Shown here in pieces: positions 22,475 to 34,400 of a stretch of 64,000 nt of DNA. A model generated the notes under the pieces. It was given only the letters and a program-made list of their open reading frames with translations, had not been told where the DNA came from and made no database searches. The stretch is from positions 198,702,796-198,766,795 of the forward strand of contig CM053142.1 of NCBI GenBank assembly GCA_028571685.1, read 5' to 3'. A program made the position numbers and the translations under genes. This DNA is from Heterohyrax brucei. Its lineage: Eukaryota > Chordata > Mammalia > Hyracoidea > Procaviidae. Numbering within the stretch: position 1 is the stretch's first letter; each line of letters starts with the position of its first letter.

Positions 22475-25400
22475 GTGAGTTCTGCGGGGGTTCTGAGAGA
22501 ACATCCCTTTTCTGTCTTCATGGCTCTGGGTGGGTTGGCTCCCTGCCCACAGGCTTACCAAGCGGTGGAGTTTGACCTCTGGGGCATGCAGCAAGCGTGT
22601 GACAGGAGGAGGCCAGGGCAGTGTGAGGGCTTCGTGGGTGCTGTGCACAGCACCCACTCTCCCACTGGGTGTGTTCTCCCTGGCACCTTCGAGCTATTGC
22701 TGAGGGCTTGTTGTTGAGGCTGGCCCTCCAGGGTGACAGAGCAGAGTGGCTGCCCTTGCTCTGTGAGGAAGCAGACAGGGCCTTCCTTACCTCCCTCTCC
22801 CACCCCTCCTCAGTGCCACCTGTGACCTTGGTGCCTGCGTGCATGCCTGTGAGGGCAGTGCCACCTGAGAGTTTTCTCTGTGGGAGACAGAGCCACAGAG
22901 CCCAGAGCTGACATGTCTGTCCTCGGGTGTTTGGATGAGGTCTTCCAACAGAGCACCCACTCAGCAGGATAGTGCTCCCCCATACCTCTTCCCTGGGAGG
23001 AGAAGAGTTTCAGGCCTGGAACTGGGGACAGTATACAGGCTCACATTTAGATGAATAACTCTTTTCCTTTGTGGGCCGTCCCCACCGAGAGTTCAGGATG
23101 ACTGCTAGCTGTGCGCTGTCTCTCCTGGTCCGAGGAGCTCCCCTGGCTGCCTCTGAGCACTGTGGCCCCCTTGGTTTTCAGAGCACGCGGGGGACATGCT
23201 GTCCCATCTTTGGACGTGGATCTGAGGTGCAGGAGTAGACTGTATGTGGCAGTGGGCCCAGCCAGGCATTGGGGCCACATCCCACATGTACTCCGGGCAT
23301 GGAAAGGTGGAGTTGCTGCTTCTGGTCTGGCCCTGGAGATGGCGGTCTGGGCTCACATCCAGTCTTGTGGATGCTGGGCTGGAGGCTGGGGCATGGGGTC
23401 TCCAGCTCTTTGTAGCTTCCAAGATGCATCCCCACGATAGAGTTTACATATGCCTACAATGTATTGTTGGTACCCCTTCCTCCCATTTATGAACATCAAG
23501 GTCACCCTAGAATTCAGTTCTGCTTATGCTTTCTGGATTGGACAGATGCATACACTGCCACTGAGGACTCTCAGGACAGACGAGGCTGTGTTGTGACAAC
23601 ACCTCCAAGCCCTGGTGGCCAATGGTGACCAGGATCCTTCCTCAAGTCCTTGGTGGGTTCCACCAGGCTATGGAGATTTGTACCTCCACCCCACGTTCAG
23701 GGTGATGGAGTGGCCCAGACAGCACAGGGGCTGCAGTGGTCAGTGAGGGTGTGGTGTGGCACACAGCCCTATCGCCACTGCCTCTGCGGGCTCAGGTGGG
23801 TTGGGGTGACGGGCGTCGAGGCCTAGTGACTCACTTACCTTTGTCCCGCCTCATCATGAGCAGTCGTCGTTTCACATAACAGCAGTGTGGTGAGTGTGAT
23901 GTGGTAACACAGTACCATCGAGTGTTCCCAGGTAACTGTCTTCATCCCCTTGTGCTGCTGTAACAGAAGTACCACAAACAGATGGCTTTGAAAAGAGAGA
24001 TTTTTGTCCTTTCACCGTCCATAGGCTGCAAGTCCAAATGGAGGCTGTCAGCTCCAGGGCAGGACTTTTGTGCTGGGCTCTGGAGAAAGGCCCTTGTCAT
24101 CAAACATCCCTGGACTGGGAGCTTCTGAGGTGCAGGGACTCTAGGTCTTTACAAAGGCTGCACTCCACTTCTGGCACTGCTGCTTGCTTGATGGTATGAA
24201 AACAAAAAGGGAAAAAACCTACTGCCATCGAGTCAATGCTGACTCCTACTGACCCTATAGGACAGGGTAGAACTAACCTATGGAGTTCCTAGTGAGCACC
24301 TGGTGGATTTGAACTTCCAGCCTTTTGGTCAGTAGCTGTAGCACTTAACCACTGTACCACCAGGATTTCCTTCATGGTATGAGGTCCCCCAGTGCTCTCT
24401 TTGCTTTATTTTCCATTATATCTCAAGTGATTGCTTCAAGGTACAACATAGACTTACACTTTGAGTCCTGCCCCACCAAGACAGCTCAAGACCCATCCTC
24501 CTCAGTAACCTCATGGAGGCAGCATTTGCAACATATAGGAAAATCACATAGCACCAGGAACCATGGCTGAGCCAAATTCCTATACACATTTTGGGGGGGG
24601 CGGCTCAATCTAATCCATGACAATGACAACAGTAGCTGCAGGGATTAGGTGGTAACACACCAGTAGTGAGTGTTACGCAGCAGTGCAGTGTCAATGAGCT
24701 TTACACGGTAGTCATAACATTCACATGGCTACACTGTAACAGTAACAGTTACATGGTAACAGTAGTGAGTGTTACAGTGTGATGCAGTAGCAGTGAGCTC
24801 TACGTGGTAACATTGTAGGAGTTACATGGCTGCTGTAACACAGTAACAGTCCATGGTAACACAGTAAGTAGTGAGTGTTACACGGCAGTGCAGTAGCAGT
24901 GAGCTTTAGGTGATAACAGTAGTAGTTGCATGGCCAACTGTAACAGTAGTTACGTGGTAACACAGTAGCTGTGTGATACAGCGGCACAGCAGCAGCGAGC
25001 TTTATGTGGCTACATCATAGCAGTTACCTGGCTACACTGTAACACAGCCAACAGTTACACAAACACAGTAACAGTTACACGGCTACACTGGAGCACAGTA
25101 AGAGTTACATGCCTACACTGTAGCACAGTAACCGTTAACATGGCAATGTGATAACATAGTAACAGTTACATGGCTGCACTGTAGCACAGTAACAGTGACA
25201 CGGTGACACAGTAATGGTGATACAGTAACGCAGTAAAAGTGACGTGGTTCTACACGGTGACAGTACCATGGCTGCAGTGTAGCACAGTAGCACTTACATG
25301 GTAACACAGTAGTCGTGGCTGTAATTTGGCATCGCTGCTTCTCAGTAATGGGAAGAATCCTTCCTACCTGATAGGGTAAAGCAAAACACCAAACCCATTG

Positions 25401-28400
25401 CCGTCAAGTGACTTCTGACTCCTGGTGACCCTGTAGGACAGAGTAGAACTGCCCCGAGGGGTTCCCAAGGAGTGCCCCGTAGATTTGCACTGCTGACCTT
25501 TGGGTGAGCAGCTGTGGCTCTTAGTGGCTGTGCTCCTAGGGTCGCCACGTGCCCTGGTCAGTAATGGGGTGTTTAGGGTCAGAGTTCTTTGTCCAGACCT
25601 TCTGGAGGGTTCTGTGTGAGGGTGAGCTGTTGCTGTGGCTTCGGCATCATCTTCTCTGAGCTCTGGAGTCAAGCTCAGTCAAGACACGTGTTGGGGGAAG
25701 GCTAAGCAGGCCCTTAGCATGGGACCAAGCCAGCACACTTCTACAGAGGGCCAGGTGCCGCTGCGGGCCCGGCAGCCAGAGGTAGTATCACGTAAATGAA
25801 TGGGTGTGGGTGTGTCCAGTAAAGCTTTCCTCACAGCAGTGGGCAGCTTAGAACCCCTGGTGTTTGCTGGTCCCTGATGTGGTGTCCAGTAGGGAGTGTT
25901 TGAGCTCCAGATGATGTACCCTGAGAACATTTGGGGTGCTCAGGGCTGTGTGACCTTCCTGGACCAACTGTCTGCTCTTTCTGGGCCCCATGAGATGCAG
26001 CAGGTACAGGTCAGCATGAGGGTCCCGGTGGTTCTCTGTCTGGGTTGGGGAGGAAAGTCTTAGGAGGGCAGCCAGCCAGCTCTGGGCCCCTGTGTGATGC
26101 AGACTGGTGGTGGGTGGTCCACCTGGCTGGGCAGTGGGGGGCTGACTCATATGTGGAGCCAGGGCTGACCATGAAGGGGGCCAGGGTATGGCCTGGGGGC
26201 CTGGCTCTAGTGTGCCAGAGGAAGATGTATGCTTGGGAGGGACAGCGGTTGGGCATGTGGAGGGAGAGCTGAGCCTGGGCAGGTGGCCTTGGCCACGTCC
26301 TGTCATGAGTCGGGTGGGGCTGGAGCTTCCAGGAGACGCTGGGAGAGGTGTTGTGTGTCTCAGGTCCCTGCCCAGCGGCCAAGGAGGGTGGAGAAGGAGT
26401 GGGTCACTGGGCAGCCGACCCTCCGCTTGCTTGGCTAGAGGTGGCCTTGTGGCATCGGTGCTCAGCTGAAGAAACCAGGACTTTAAACCCCACCTTGAAC
26501 CCCTGCTGAGAATTTGCATTTCTAACAAGAGTTCCCTGGGTATCTTGTTAAACCTTGTGATGGAGTCTGTCTGGGGTGGAAATGGGCGTTGTCAGTGGGG
26601 GTGGGAGTGGATGTTCTCAGTGGATCTGTCTGGGATAGAAATGGGCATTCTCAGCAGGGACTTGGTAGAAGGGCTAATTTTCAGGAAGAGTGCACTAGAC
26701 ACCTGGTTTGAAGCCACAGAGGAAAGGAAGTTGGAAGACAGACCAGAATGAGGCTGATGGTGAAGTCACTGCAGCCAGGCCTGGTCTTCTCCACAGTCCC
26801 TGGTGGCTGCATGTTCCCAGGACAGAGTAGTGTCTGAGGTGGCCAGAGCCCTGCTCTGGTGGAGACGCGTAATGTCAGCGGCAGGTGCTGGCCACAGCGG
26901 CTGGCTTGTCACAGAGGGTGTTGGTGAGATGACCAGGCAGCTAAGGTGGCCCTCTGCCCACCCAAGCGCGGCCACAGACCACAGCCAGAGAGCGCATCCC
27001 AGCCAGGGCGGAGTTATTCTCTGCCTTGGACTGGCATCCAGAGTTTGCCAGCGGGAAGCCTAGAACACAACAAGAAGATTTGGTAAACGTGGCATTGTTC
27101 CCATGTGCCTCTCGTCACCTGGGTCACCACCATGCAGCCCTACTGTTGTCCCTCCCCCTGCAGAGTCCCTGAGAAGCTGGGATCCACAGCCAGTAGTAAC
27201 TGGCTCATTTTTCTGCTTCTGTTACAACTTCCTTAGCCAGAAGTTTTGAGTGACCAGGAGATGGTTGGTGTCGTCCGGTGAGGTGGCTGTAATTCCTGCC
27301 TGAAGTGGAGACATGGTTGGCAGTGTCGGGCCTCCGCAGGCCGCTGCCGCTGCGTGGTCTCCGCCTGGCACTGGAGGTGTCGGGCTGGGTGGCCCCCAGG
27401 GACCTGACACTGGCAGCTCTTGCCACAGCCCCTCCCATCTGCATCCTTGACCCGGAATGTTGTGTGGCCCAGCTCACGAGAGACCCGGGGCTGAGTAAAC
27501 CCATGTGTCCTCGGCCGTGCGGTGCAGCAAGCCTTCTGTGTGGGGCCAAGTGGGGCTGGGGGCAAGGGAGAGAGGAAGGCGGTGGTCCTGGGCCAGGGGT
27601 AGGGGCTGGGGTATGGAGTGGTCCTGGGCAGAGCTAGGGGCTGGGGTGCGGAGTGGTCCTGGGCCAGGCGTAGGGGCTGGGGTGCAGAGTGGTCCTAGGC
27701 AGAGGTAGGGGCTGGGGTGCGGAGTGGTCCTGGGCCAGGCGTAGGGGCTAGGGTGCAGAGTGGTCCTGGGCAGAGGTAGGGGCTGGGGTGCGGAGTGGTC
27801 CTGGGCCAGGCGTAGGGGCTGGGGTGCAGAGTGGTCCTGGGCAGAGGTAGGGGCTGGGGTGCGGAGTGGTCCTGGGCCAGGCGTAGGGGCTGGGGTGCAG
27901 AGTGGTCCTGGGCAGAGGTAGGGGCTGGGGTGTGGAGTGGTCCTGGACACAGTTCCCTCAGGATCTATGAGACTGTAACCAGTCACCCGTCCTCCCTGTG
28001 ACATAGGCATTTTCTCTTTCAGTGGCTTAATGAAGAGAAGATAATTGAGAGACTTGTGGGGCTGATCCACCCGGGACAGGAGGAGGACGTGAGTACTGGG
28101 CCCTGGCGCCCCTGCTGGCTGCTCCTGAGGGCCAGGGCCAGCTCAGCACCTCTTGTCCCTGTCCAAGGATGGACTTCCATGCTGCCTTTAGAACTGAGAA
28201 GTAACGCGTGCATCTGTGAAGCCAGTTCCGGCAGGATTGTGTCTGTCATCTGTGGCTGCTGACCAGACTGCTCCTACATTTAGCAGGGTCTTTTCCATTC
28301 CTCCGACTAGGGAAGCTGGCTATCTGATAGGAGTGCTGTGGGGCTGAGCAGCCCCTTGCCTGTCCTGTCAACAGCTATCCAGAGGCAGCCATGCTGCTGT

Positions 28401-31400
28401 GAGGCCAGCCTGGCAGCTCTTGTTTGCCCTAAAAACAGTTGTGAAGATGTCACGTTAGTGCCCTGGGTGTTCTCACCTCTGCTTCCTGGGGAACGCTGGC
28501 TCCAGGATGATTCCCTGCAAAGCATCCTGTGGCCAGCATGCACACGGTGGGGAGACCCTACGCAACTAGGAAGCACGTGGCAGGGATGTCCCACTCTGCC
28601 AGCAGGCATGTGGTGGCCGGCGCTTGTGCTTTCCTGGGAATGCTTTTGCCTCTGTAGCAGCGTCCCTGTTTGTTAACTCCTAAGATTCGAGTCAGGATGA
28701 GTTGTGATGTGCTGTTAGACTTCAAACACAGTGTCAGGACCACGGTCTGTTTCATGGTGTGTCTCGGAGCATCATCATAGGGACAGAGCAAAAACTGACC
28801 ACACTGAGTCCCTTTGAGTTCCTGGGGGTGGTCACAGCTGGAAAAGGCTAAGCAGATCCACCTTCATTGAGGGGATGGGCAGACCCAGGCACCTTGGACA
28901 TGAGCTAGCTGGTCTGGGACCTTTGCAGAAACTGGGTAAGAAGCAAGTGACCTCAGAAGGAAGTGGCCTCAGTGGCACTTCTGCCTTCAGCTGCCTAGTG
29001 CCCTGTGGGTGTTGATGGCACTGGCTCTTTGTTCCCACAGAGGCAGTCCAATGCATCTCAGACGCTCTGTGACATCATCCGGCTGGGCAGAGAACAGAGT
29101 GGTCAGCTGCAGGAGATGGCAGAGCCCGACCCCCTCCTTGCAGTCCTGGAGTCGTGAGTGCCACCTGAGGAGGTGGGGCCTCTGCAGTATGGGGACCCTG
29201 GGCCTTCCTCAGTGGGGGGTGTCCCCCCCATTCCTCGCCTATACTCAGCCATGGCGCTGTGATGGGCTCTCCTAGCTGTGGGGGTGGTCCCCGAGTCAGG
29301 CCCAGTGGGAGCCCTCCCCTGCTTCTGGGTACAGCCAGTGCCCCCAGTGACCTGATGTGTCCCTGACAGGCAGGGCTGTGTGGAGCAGCTGCTCAGGAAC
29401 ATGTTTGATGGGGATCAGACTGAGAGCTGCCTAGTGCACGGGATGCAGGTCCTGCTCACTCTGCTGGAGGCGCGGCGTGCCGGGTGAGTGTGGAGGCTGG
29501 GGGTGCCTGGCCCCTTGTTTGTGCTACAACAGTAGCTTGACAGGTGAGGGCGTGTCTCCCCCAGCCATGCCTACCGCTCCTGCCAGTTGGCAAATGTGTC
29601 TGTGTACCTGCGAAGGTGCTGCAGTGGGCTGTGTGCAGGGTGGACCGGGGAGGCCTGCACACTGGACTGTCACTGGCCATCCCACTGAGAATGGGGTCGG
29701 GGCAGTGGCCCAGCTGTGGTCACAGGGGTGAGTGGGGCTGTTAATCAGCAGAATACAGGCAGGTTTGGAGAAGAAATGGCACTCAGTTTTGGATGTGTAA
29801 GTTTGAGGTCCCTGGAGAATCCCCCAATAGAAACTTGAGTTGTTTGAAAGTCCTAGTCTGGAGCAAAGGATGGATTTGGGTTGGTTGTGAGTGTCGTGGC
29901 CAGCCAGAAACAAGGTGGTCTGAGGGGACTGAGGAGGGGACCCTGGTGAGTAGCTACTGGTGGGAGAGAAGCAGAGGATAGGAGCCCTGCAGACAGCCCA
30001 TGAGGCCTGGGGAGAGAGGAGTGTCCGAGCAAGGAGGAGGCCTGGGGGACCTGTGGGTGTGGCGTGAATGAGCAGTGGCACCCTCTGGACGCTGCCTTGC
30101 CAAGCCCCTCTTCGCCTGCCTGGGCACCCCCCTGCCTGTAGGATGACTGCCCTCTGCATGTGTACTCTGCCCAGCTTTCTCATTCCCACCCGCAGGGACT
30201 CTGCTATAGCCGTGTCACTGATGGTATCTTTTAAAGAGGAGGAGGAGAAGGAAATGATAGAAACGGAGCTCACCTGTGGGCAGTGAGGTGGTTAGCTTCC
30301 TCTGGCTTTCTCTGTTTTTGGCATCTGGTGCATGCTTGTTAGTTTATTACCTGAAAGTAGAAGTACAGTCATTTCCTTTAGTTAAACATCCAAAGTATTG
30401 GTTTTTCTCTCTTTACAAACCTGGTAGATTTTCCTCAGGTGCCCTGTGGGTTTTGGGAGAACCTTCAGTGCTTCCTGAGAGAGCACAGGAGTGAGAAAGA
30501 CAGGTACTTGCTGAGAGAGTGTGAGAGTAAGTCTTTAAATCAAGCTTTCAGTTTTAAAAGGCCAAAGGGCAGCATGGGGTGACCCTGTCTCTAGTTTCCT
30601 GTTCCGATGTGGGACAACCGTGTATGTGTCAGAGACAGTAACCCAGCGGGCCTTGTGGTCAGCAGGGTGCCTTTAGGGAACCCGACTGTTGGGGACCACA
30701 CTGTCAGGGAGCATCTCTATCAGGGAACCTCACTGTCAGCTGTGGTGCTACTGGGGGAACCTTGCTGTTGGGAACAGCAATGTCAGGAACGGTGCTGTTG
30801 GGGAACGTTGCTCTTGGGGAGCCTTGCTGTTGGGGTACAGTGCTGTCAGGGTGTCAGGGAATCGCACTGTCAGGAACAGAATTGTCGGGGTGTCAGGGAG
30901 GGTGCTGTCGGCAGCCGGGCCCCGCCTCTCGTCCTCTCCGTCCTCTGCACTTGTCATGGCTGCCATGCCTGAATGTGTCCCTCTTGGGCTGCACCAGCCG
31001 TGGTGGTGTCAGCAAGTTTTCCTTCAGGGAAAGGGGAGGTGTCTCTTCTTGGAAGGAGGGCAGCATGCCCTGTCAGCATCTGTGCCCTGCCTTCACAGGA
31101 CAGAGGGTGGCTCGGTGGACTCCTTCTCTCAGGGGCTGGAGCGGCCACACGGCGTCAGCAGCAGTGTCCTGCAGGGTATCGAGCCACGGCTGCGAGACTT
31201 CCACCACCTGCTGCTCAGCCCGCCGAAGGTGAGCTTGCTGGCCACCCAGGGGCAGGAGGCGATGGGTGTGGAGGAGAGGTGCTGGTCCGTTGCCCTCAGG
31301 CCTTCGCCCAAGCCGCTGGGTGCCTTTCAGACCCATCCGTGGGGCCTGGCACTTGGCAGGCCCTGGCGTGCCTCTCAGCCTGCTGGAGTCAGTCTGTGTG

Positions 31401-34400
31401 GAGCCCTCAGCACCTGGGAGCCAGCCCCACAGCTGGGCTCAGCAGGGCAGGGCGAGGTGCTCGTGGCTGTGCTGAGGAGGATGACATCAGGGAGGCTGCA
31501 GCCCAGCCCTTCAGCCTTCCCCGATGCCACTCAGGGCTGTCCCCTGTCCGTGAGCCTCAGCTCACAGCCAGGCCTTTCCTGGGCGGCTCCCTCAGAAAGA
31601 CGTGACCTGCCCTGCCGTGTGGCTCTGTCATCACTGCCCTAGTGGTCTGTGTTCTCACAAGATAGTGCACCTTCTGAAGGCAGGGTGTCCAGGATGAGGG
31701 TGACAAGGCGGCGCAGGGGGGTCTGCAACTCCCGGTCCGGGTCAAGGGTCCCCAGAAAGCACCACATCTGCCCCTGACGTCCGGCGGACCGGCCCCACCA
31801 GCTGCGGGGCTCTCCTGATGGCTGCTGTGCACGGGAGCATGGGGCTTTGGGGCTTTGGGGCCTGAAGGGCCCCTCTGTCCTGTCCCAGCAGACCCCACTG
31901 CCCCTCAGAGTGGGTGGTGTCGGGGCTGGGCTGACGGCAGCCACCCGTGCTGTAGAAAAGTGCCATCCTCACCACCATCGGGGTGCTGGAGGAGCCGCTG
32001 GGGAATGCCCGTCTGCATGGTGCCCGCTTGGTGGCCGCGCTGCTGCGCACAAACACGCCCAGCGTCAACCAGGAGCTCTGCCGCCTCAGCACCATGGACC
32101 TGCTGCTGGTGAGTGTGCTGTGCCGTCCTGGGGCATCCCGCCAGCGCACCGACGGTGTGTCCCACCCTTGGCGGTCACCTTCTGACTGTGGGGTGGCAGC
32201 TGCCAGCAAGGTGGGCGGGGCCCTGAGGGACCGGGAGCGCTGCCCAGAGGCCACCCGCAGGAGGGTGCCAGTGTGGTCGCAGAACAGTCTCTCCTGTCTC
32301 TGGTGCTGCTGTGTCAGAGCCCTGGGCTGGGGTGCACGCTGAGCGACGGCCTCAGCCGTGGTGTCCAGCAGGGATGGCTTTCCCGGGACCCGCCCCACAG
32401 GAGCAGGGCCTGCTTTCAGAGGTGGAGTCCTGCGGGCCAGCTCCCTGCCCTGCTGGTTTGACCTGAGGAGGTAAAAGCTGCCTGTGGTTGTCAGTGTGGA
32501 ACATCAGGTGACAGCTCCTGGCCAGCACATCTCCACCCGCCACCATGACAAGCCCCTGCTGCTTGTGGAAGGGACATGGGAGCCCACAGCTAGACCAGCA
32601 GGGGGCGCTGTGGCTGAGGCCCCCCCGGGCCCCACTGCAGTGTCAGCCCTCAGAGAACTGCCCAGCACTGGGGGACAAATGGGCCCTGTGACTGAAGCCT
32701 CGATGGGTGCAGGGGCAGGTATGCTGTCCTTTTCATTCCATAGAAGTCTTAAGGAAAGGTTTATGGTGACGGGGATGTGATCCATACCCGTGTCGGAGAG
32801 GTGGCGGAGCTGTGATCCATGCCCATGCAGGAGAGGGACGGAGCTGTGATCCGTGCCTGTGTAGGAGATGTTTCTGGTGATGGAGACGTGATCTGTGCCC
32901 AGTTTGGAGAGGTGACAGAGGCGTGATCCGTGCCCATGCAGGAGAGGTGACGGAGGCATGATCCGTGCCCATGCAGGAGAGGTGACAGGCGTGATCTATG
33001 CCCGTGTAGGAGAGCTTTCTGGTGATGGTGATGTGACCTGTGCTGGTGCAGGAGAGGTGATGGAGATAAGATCCATGCCTATGTGGGAGAGGTGACAGAG
33101 GCGTGATTCGGGCCTGTGTAAGAGGTTTCTGGTGACAGAGATGTGATCTGTGCCCACATAGGAGAGGTCTTCTGTACCCTCTGACCGAGTGTGTGCTGGG
33201 AGCGCACTGAGGTCTCGTACCCCTGACCGACCGTGCGCTGGGGGCACGCTGAGGTCTCAGGTGCCCCCCCGACAGTGGAGGATTTAGCCAAGTGACTGCT
33301 GGTGTCATAGGTGGGAGGTGGGTCATACTCTGTGCTGGAGGAGAGAACAGAGGACAGTGGCCGGCAGTGGACTTCTGCCGCTCTCCAGTCACCTTTTACT
33401 GCCTCTCCATCCCCTTCCAAGCCCCCTAGGTCCCCATAAGCCCCCCTCTACCATTTCTCTTGCCCCCTCCAGCCACAGTCCACTCAAGACTTGCCCTCTA
33501 AGTACATGTGTCTGGGTGCCTGCCCCATCTTCTGTCCCCCAGGACTTGTCCTCTGAGTATACCTGTCTGAGTGCCTGCCGTGTCCTCTGTCCCCTTAGGA
33601 CCTGTTCTTCAAGTACACGTGGAACAACTTCCTGCACTTCCAAGTGGAACTCTGCATAGCAGCCATTCTCTCCCACGCTGCCCAGGAAGAGAGGGATGGA
33701 GTCAGCGAGTCCATGAGCAGATCAGAGCCAGCACCCCGGAACGGGACCTCCCTAGACCCCCAACCTGCAGCCGGCTGCCCTGAAGACACACTAGTGATGC
33801 ATGTGAGTCACCCTGGCCTAGGCCATCGGGGGCCGTGTGACAAGGGGGACAAGGACATGGGTGCACACTTCCTGTAGCCGGTGTTTCTGTGACCCTGCTG
33901 TCAGAGGACACTAGGTGGCAGAAGCAGCCTTAGGACTCATCTGGGTCACAGCTTGGTGAGGGACAGGGTGATTTTGGACATGTCACCAGCAGTGCTGGCT
34001 GAGCAGGCCACTATTCGGTGGGTCAGTCTTGTGAGGACTTCTGCCTTCAAAACGGTGCCTGTGGACTTGGGGGCAGCCCTCTTCCTGCACCCCAGCCTCG
34101 TCACTGCATCTGGCCTGCCACTCATGAGCACATCGGCACCCTGGCCTCCCCCTTGCCGGCACACCCGCACCCCAGCTTCCCCCCTGCCAGCACACCCGCA
34201 CCCCGGCTTCCACCCAACCGACACACCTGTACTTGGAAGCTGGGTCTTCACTGTTGGGTGGTGGGATCCAGTGATAGGCCGGGTGAAGTGAGGAAAGTGT
34301 GAGCTCAGGGACACCTGTGGTTGCGGGGGCTGGAGTCAGGACACAAGCCCTAGGTGGAGGAAACAGCCTGAGCCAGGGCCCAAGGTAGGGGCCTCTGGAC

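Larger units (their letters stand above)
23867..25325. repeat. Degenerate tandem array split by an LTR
   Basis: Irregular repeats of motifs such as AACAGTTACATGGCTACACT and GTAGTGAGTGTTAC fill 24623-25325. The same motif family (tggtaacacagta; gtgagtgt) also occurs at 23867-23936, left of the LTR fossil, so the LTR landed in an existing array. Period is irregular, near 18-40 bases. Confidence 0.8.

Noticed and set aside
24623-25325. Regularly recurring short motifs, CRISPR-like at first sight
   Set aside because: Repeats and spacers are irregular in length, the spacers are themselves variants of the repeat, and the setting is mammalian; it is a degenerate tandem repeat.
25848-26528. 226-codon minus-strand open frame in an intron
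   Set aside because: Ser/Pro/His-rich, no known domain, no promoter or splice support; probably chance in GC-rich sequence.
27474-28070. 198-codon minus-strand repetitive open frame (QDHSAPQP.. type repeats)
   Set aside because: It is the antisense translation of the 71-bp minisatellite, not a gene.
30689-31642. 317-codon plus-strand open frame
   Set aside because: It runs through a minisatellite, an intron and a PPP6R2 exon in a frame other than the PPP6R2 frame for most of its length; GC-rich DNA gives such frames by chance.
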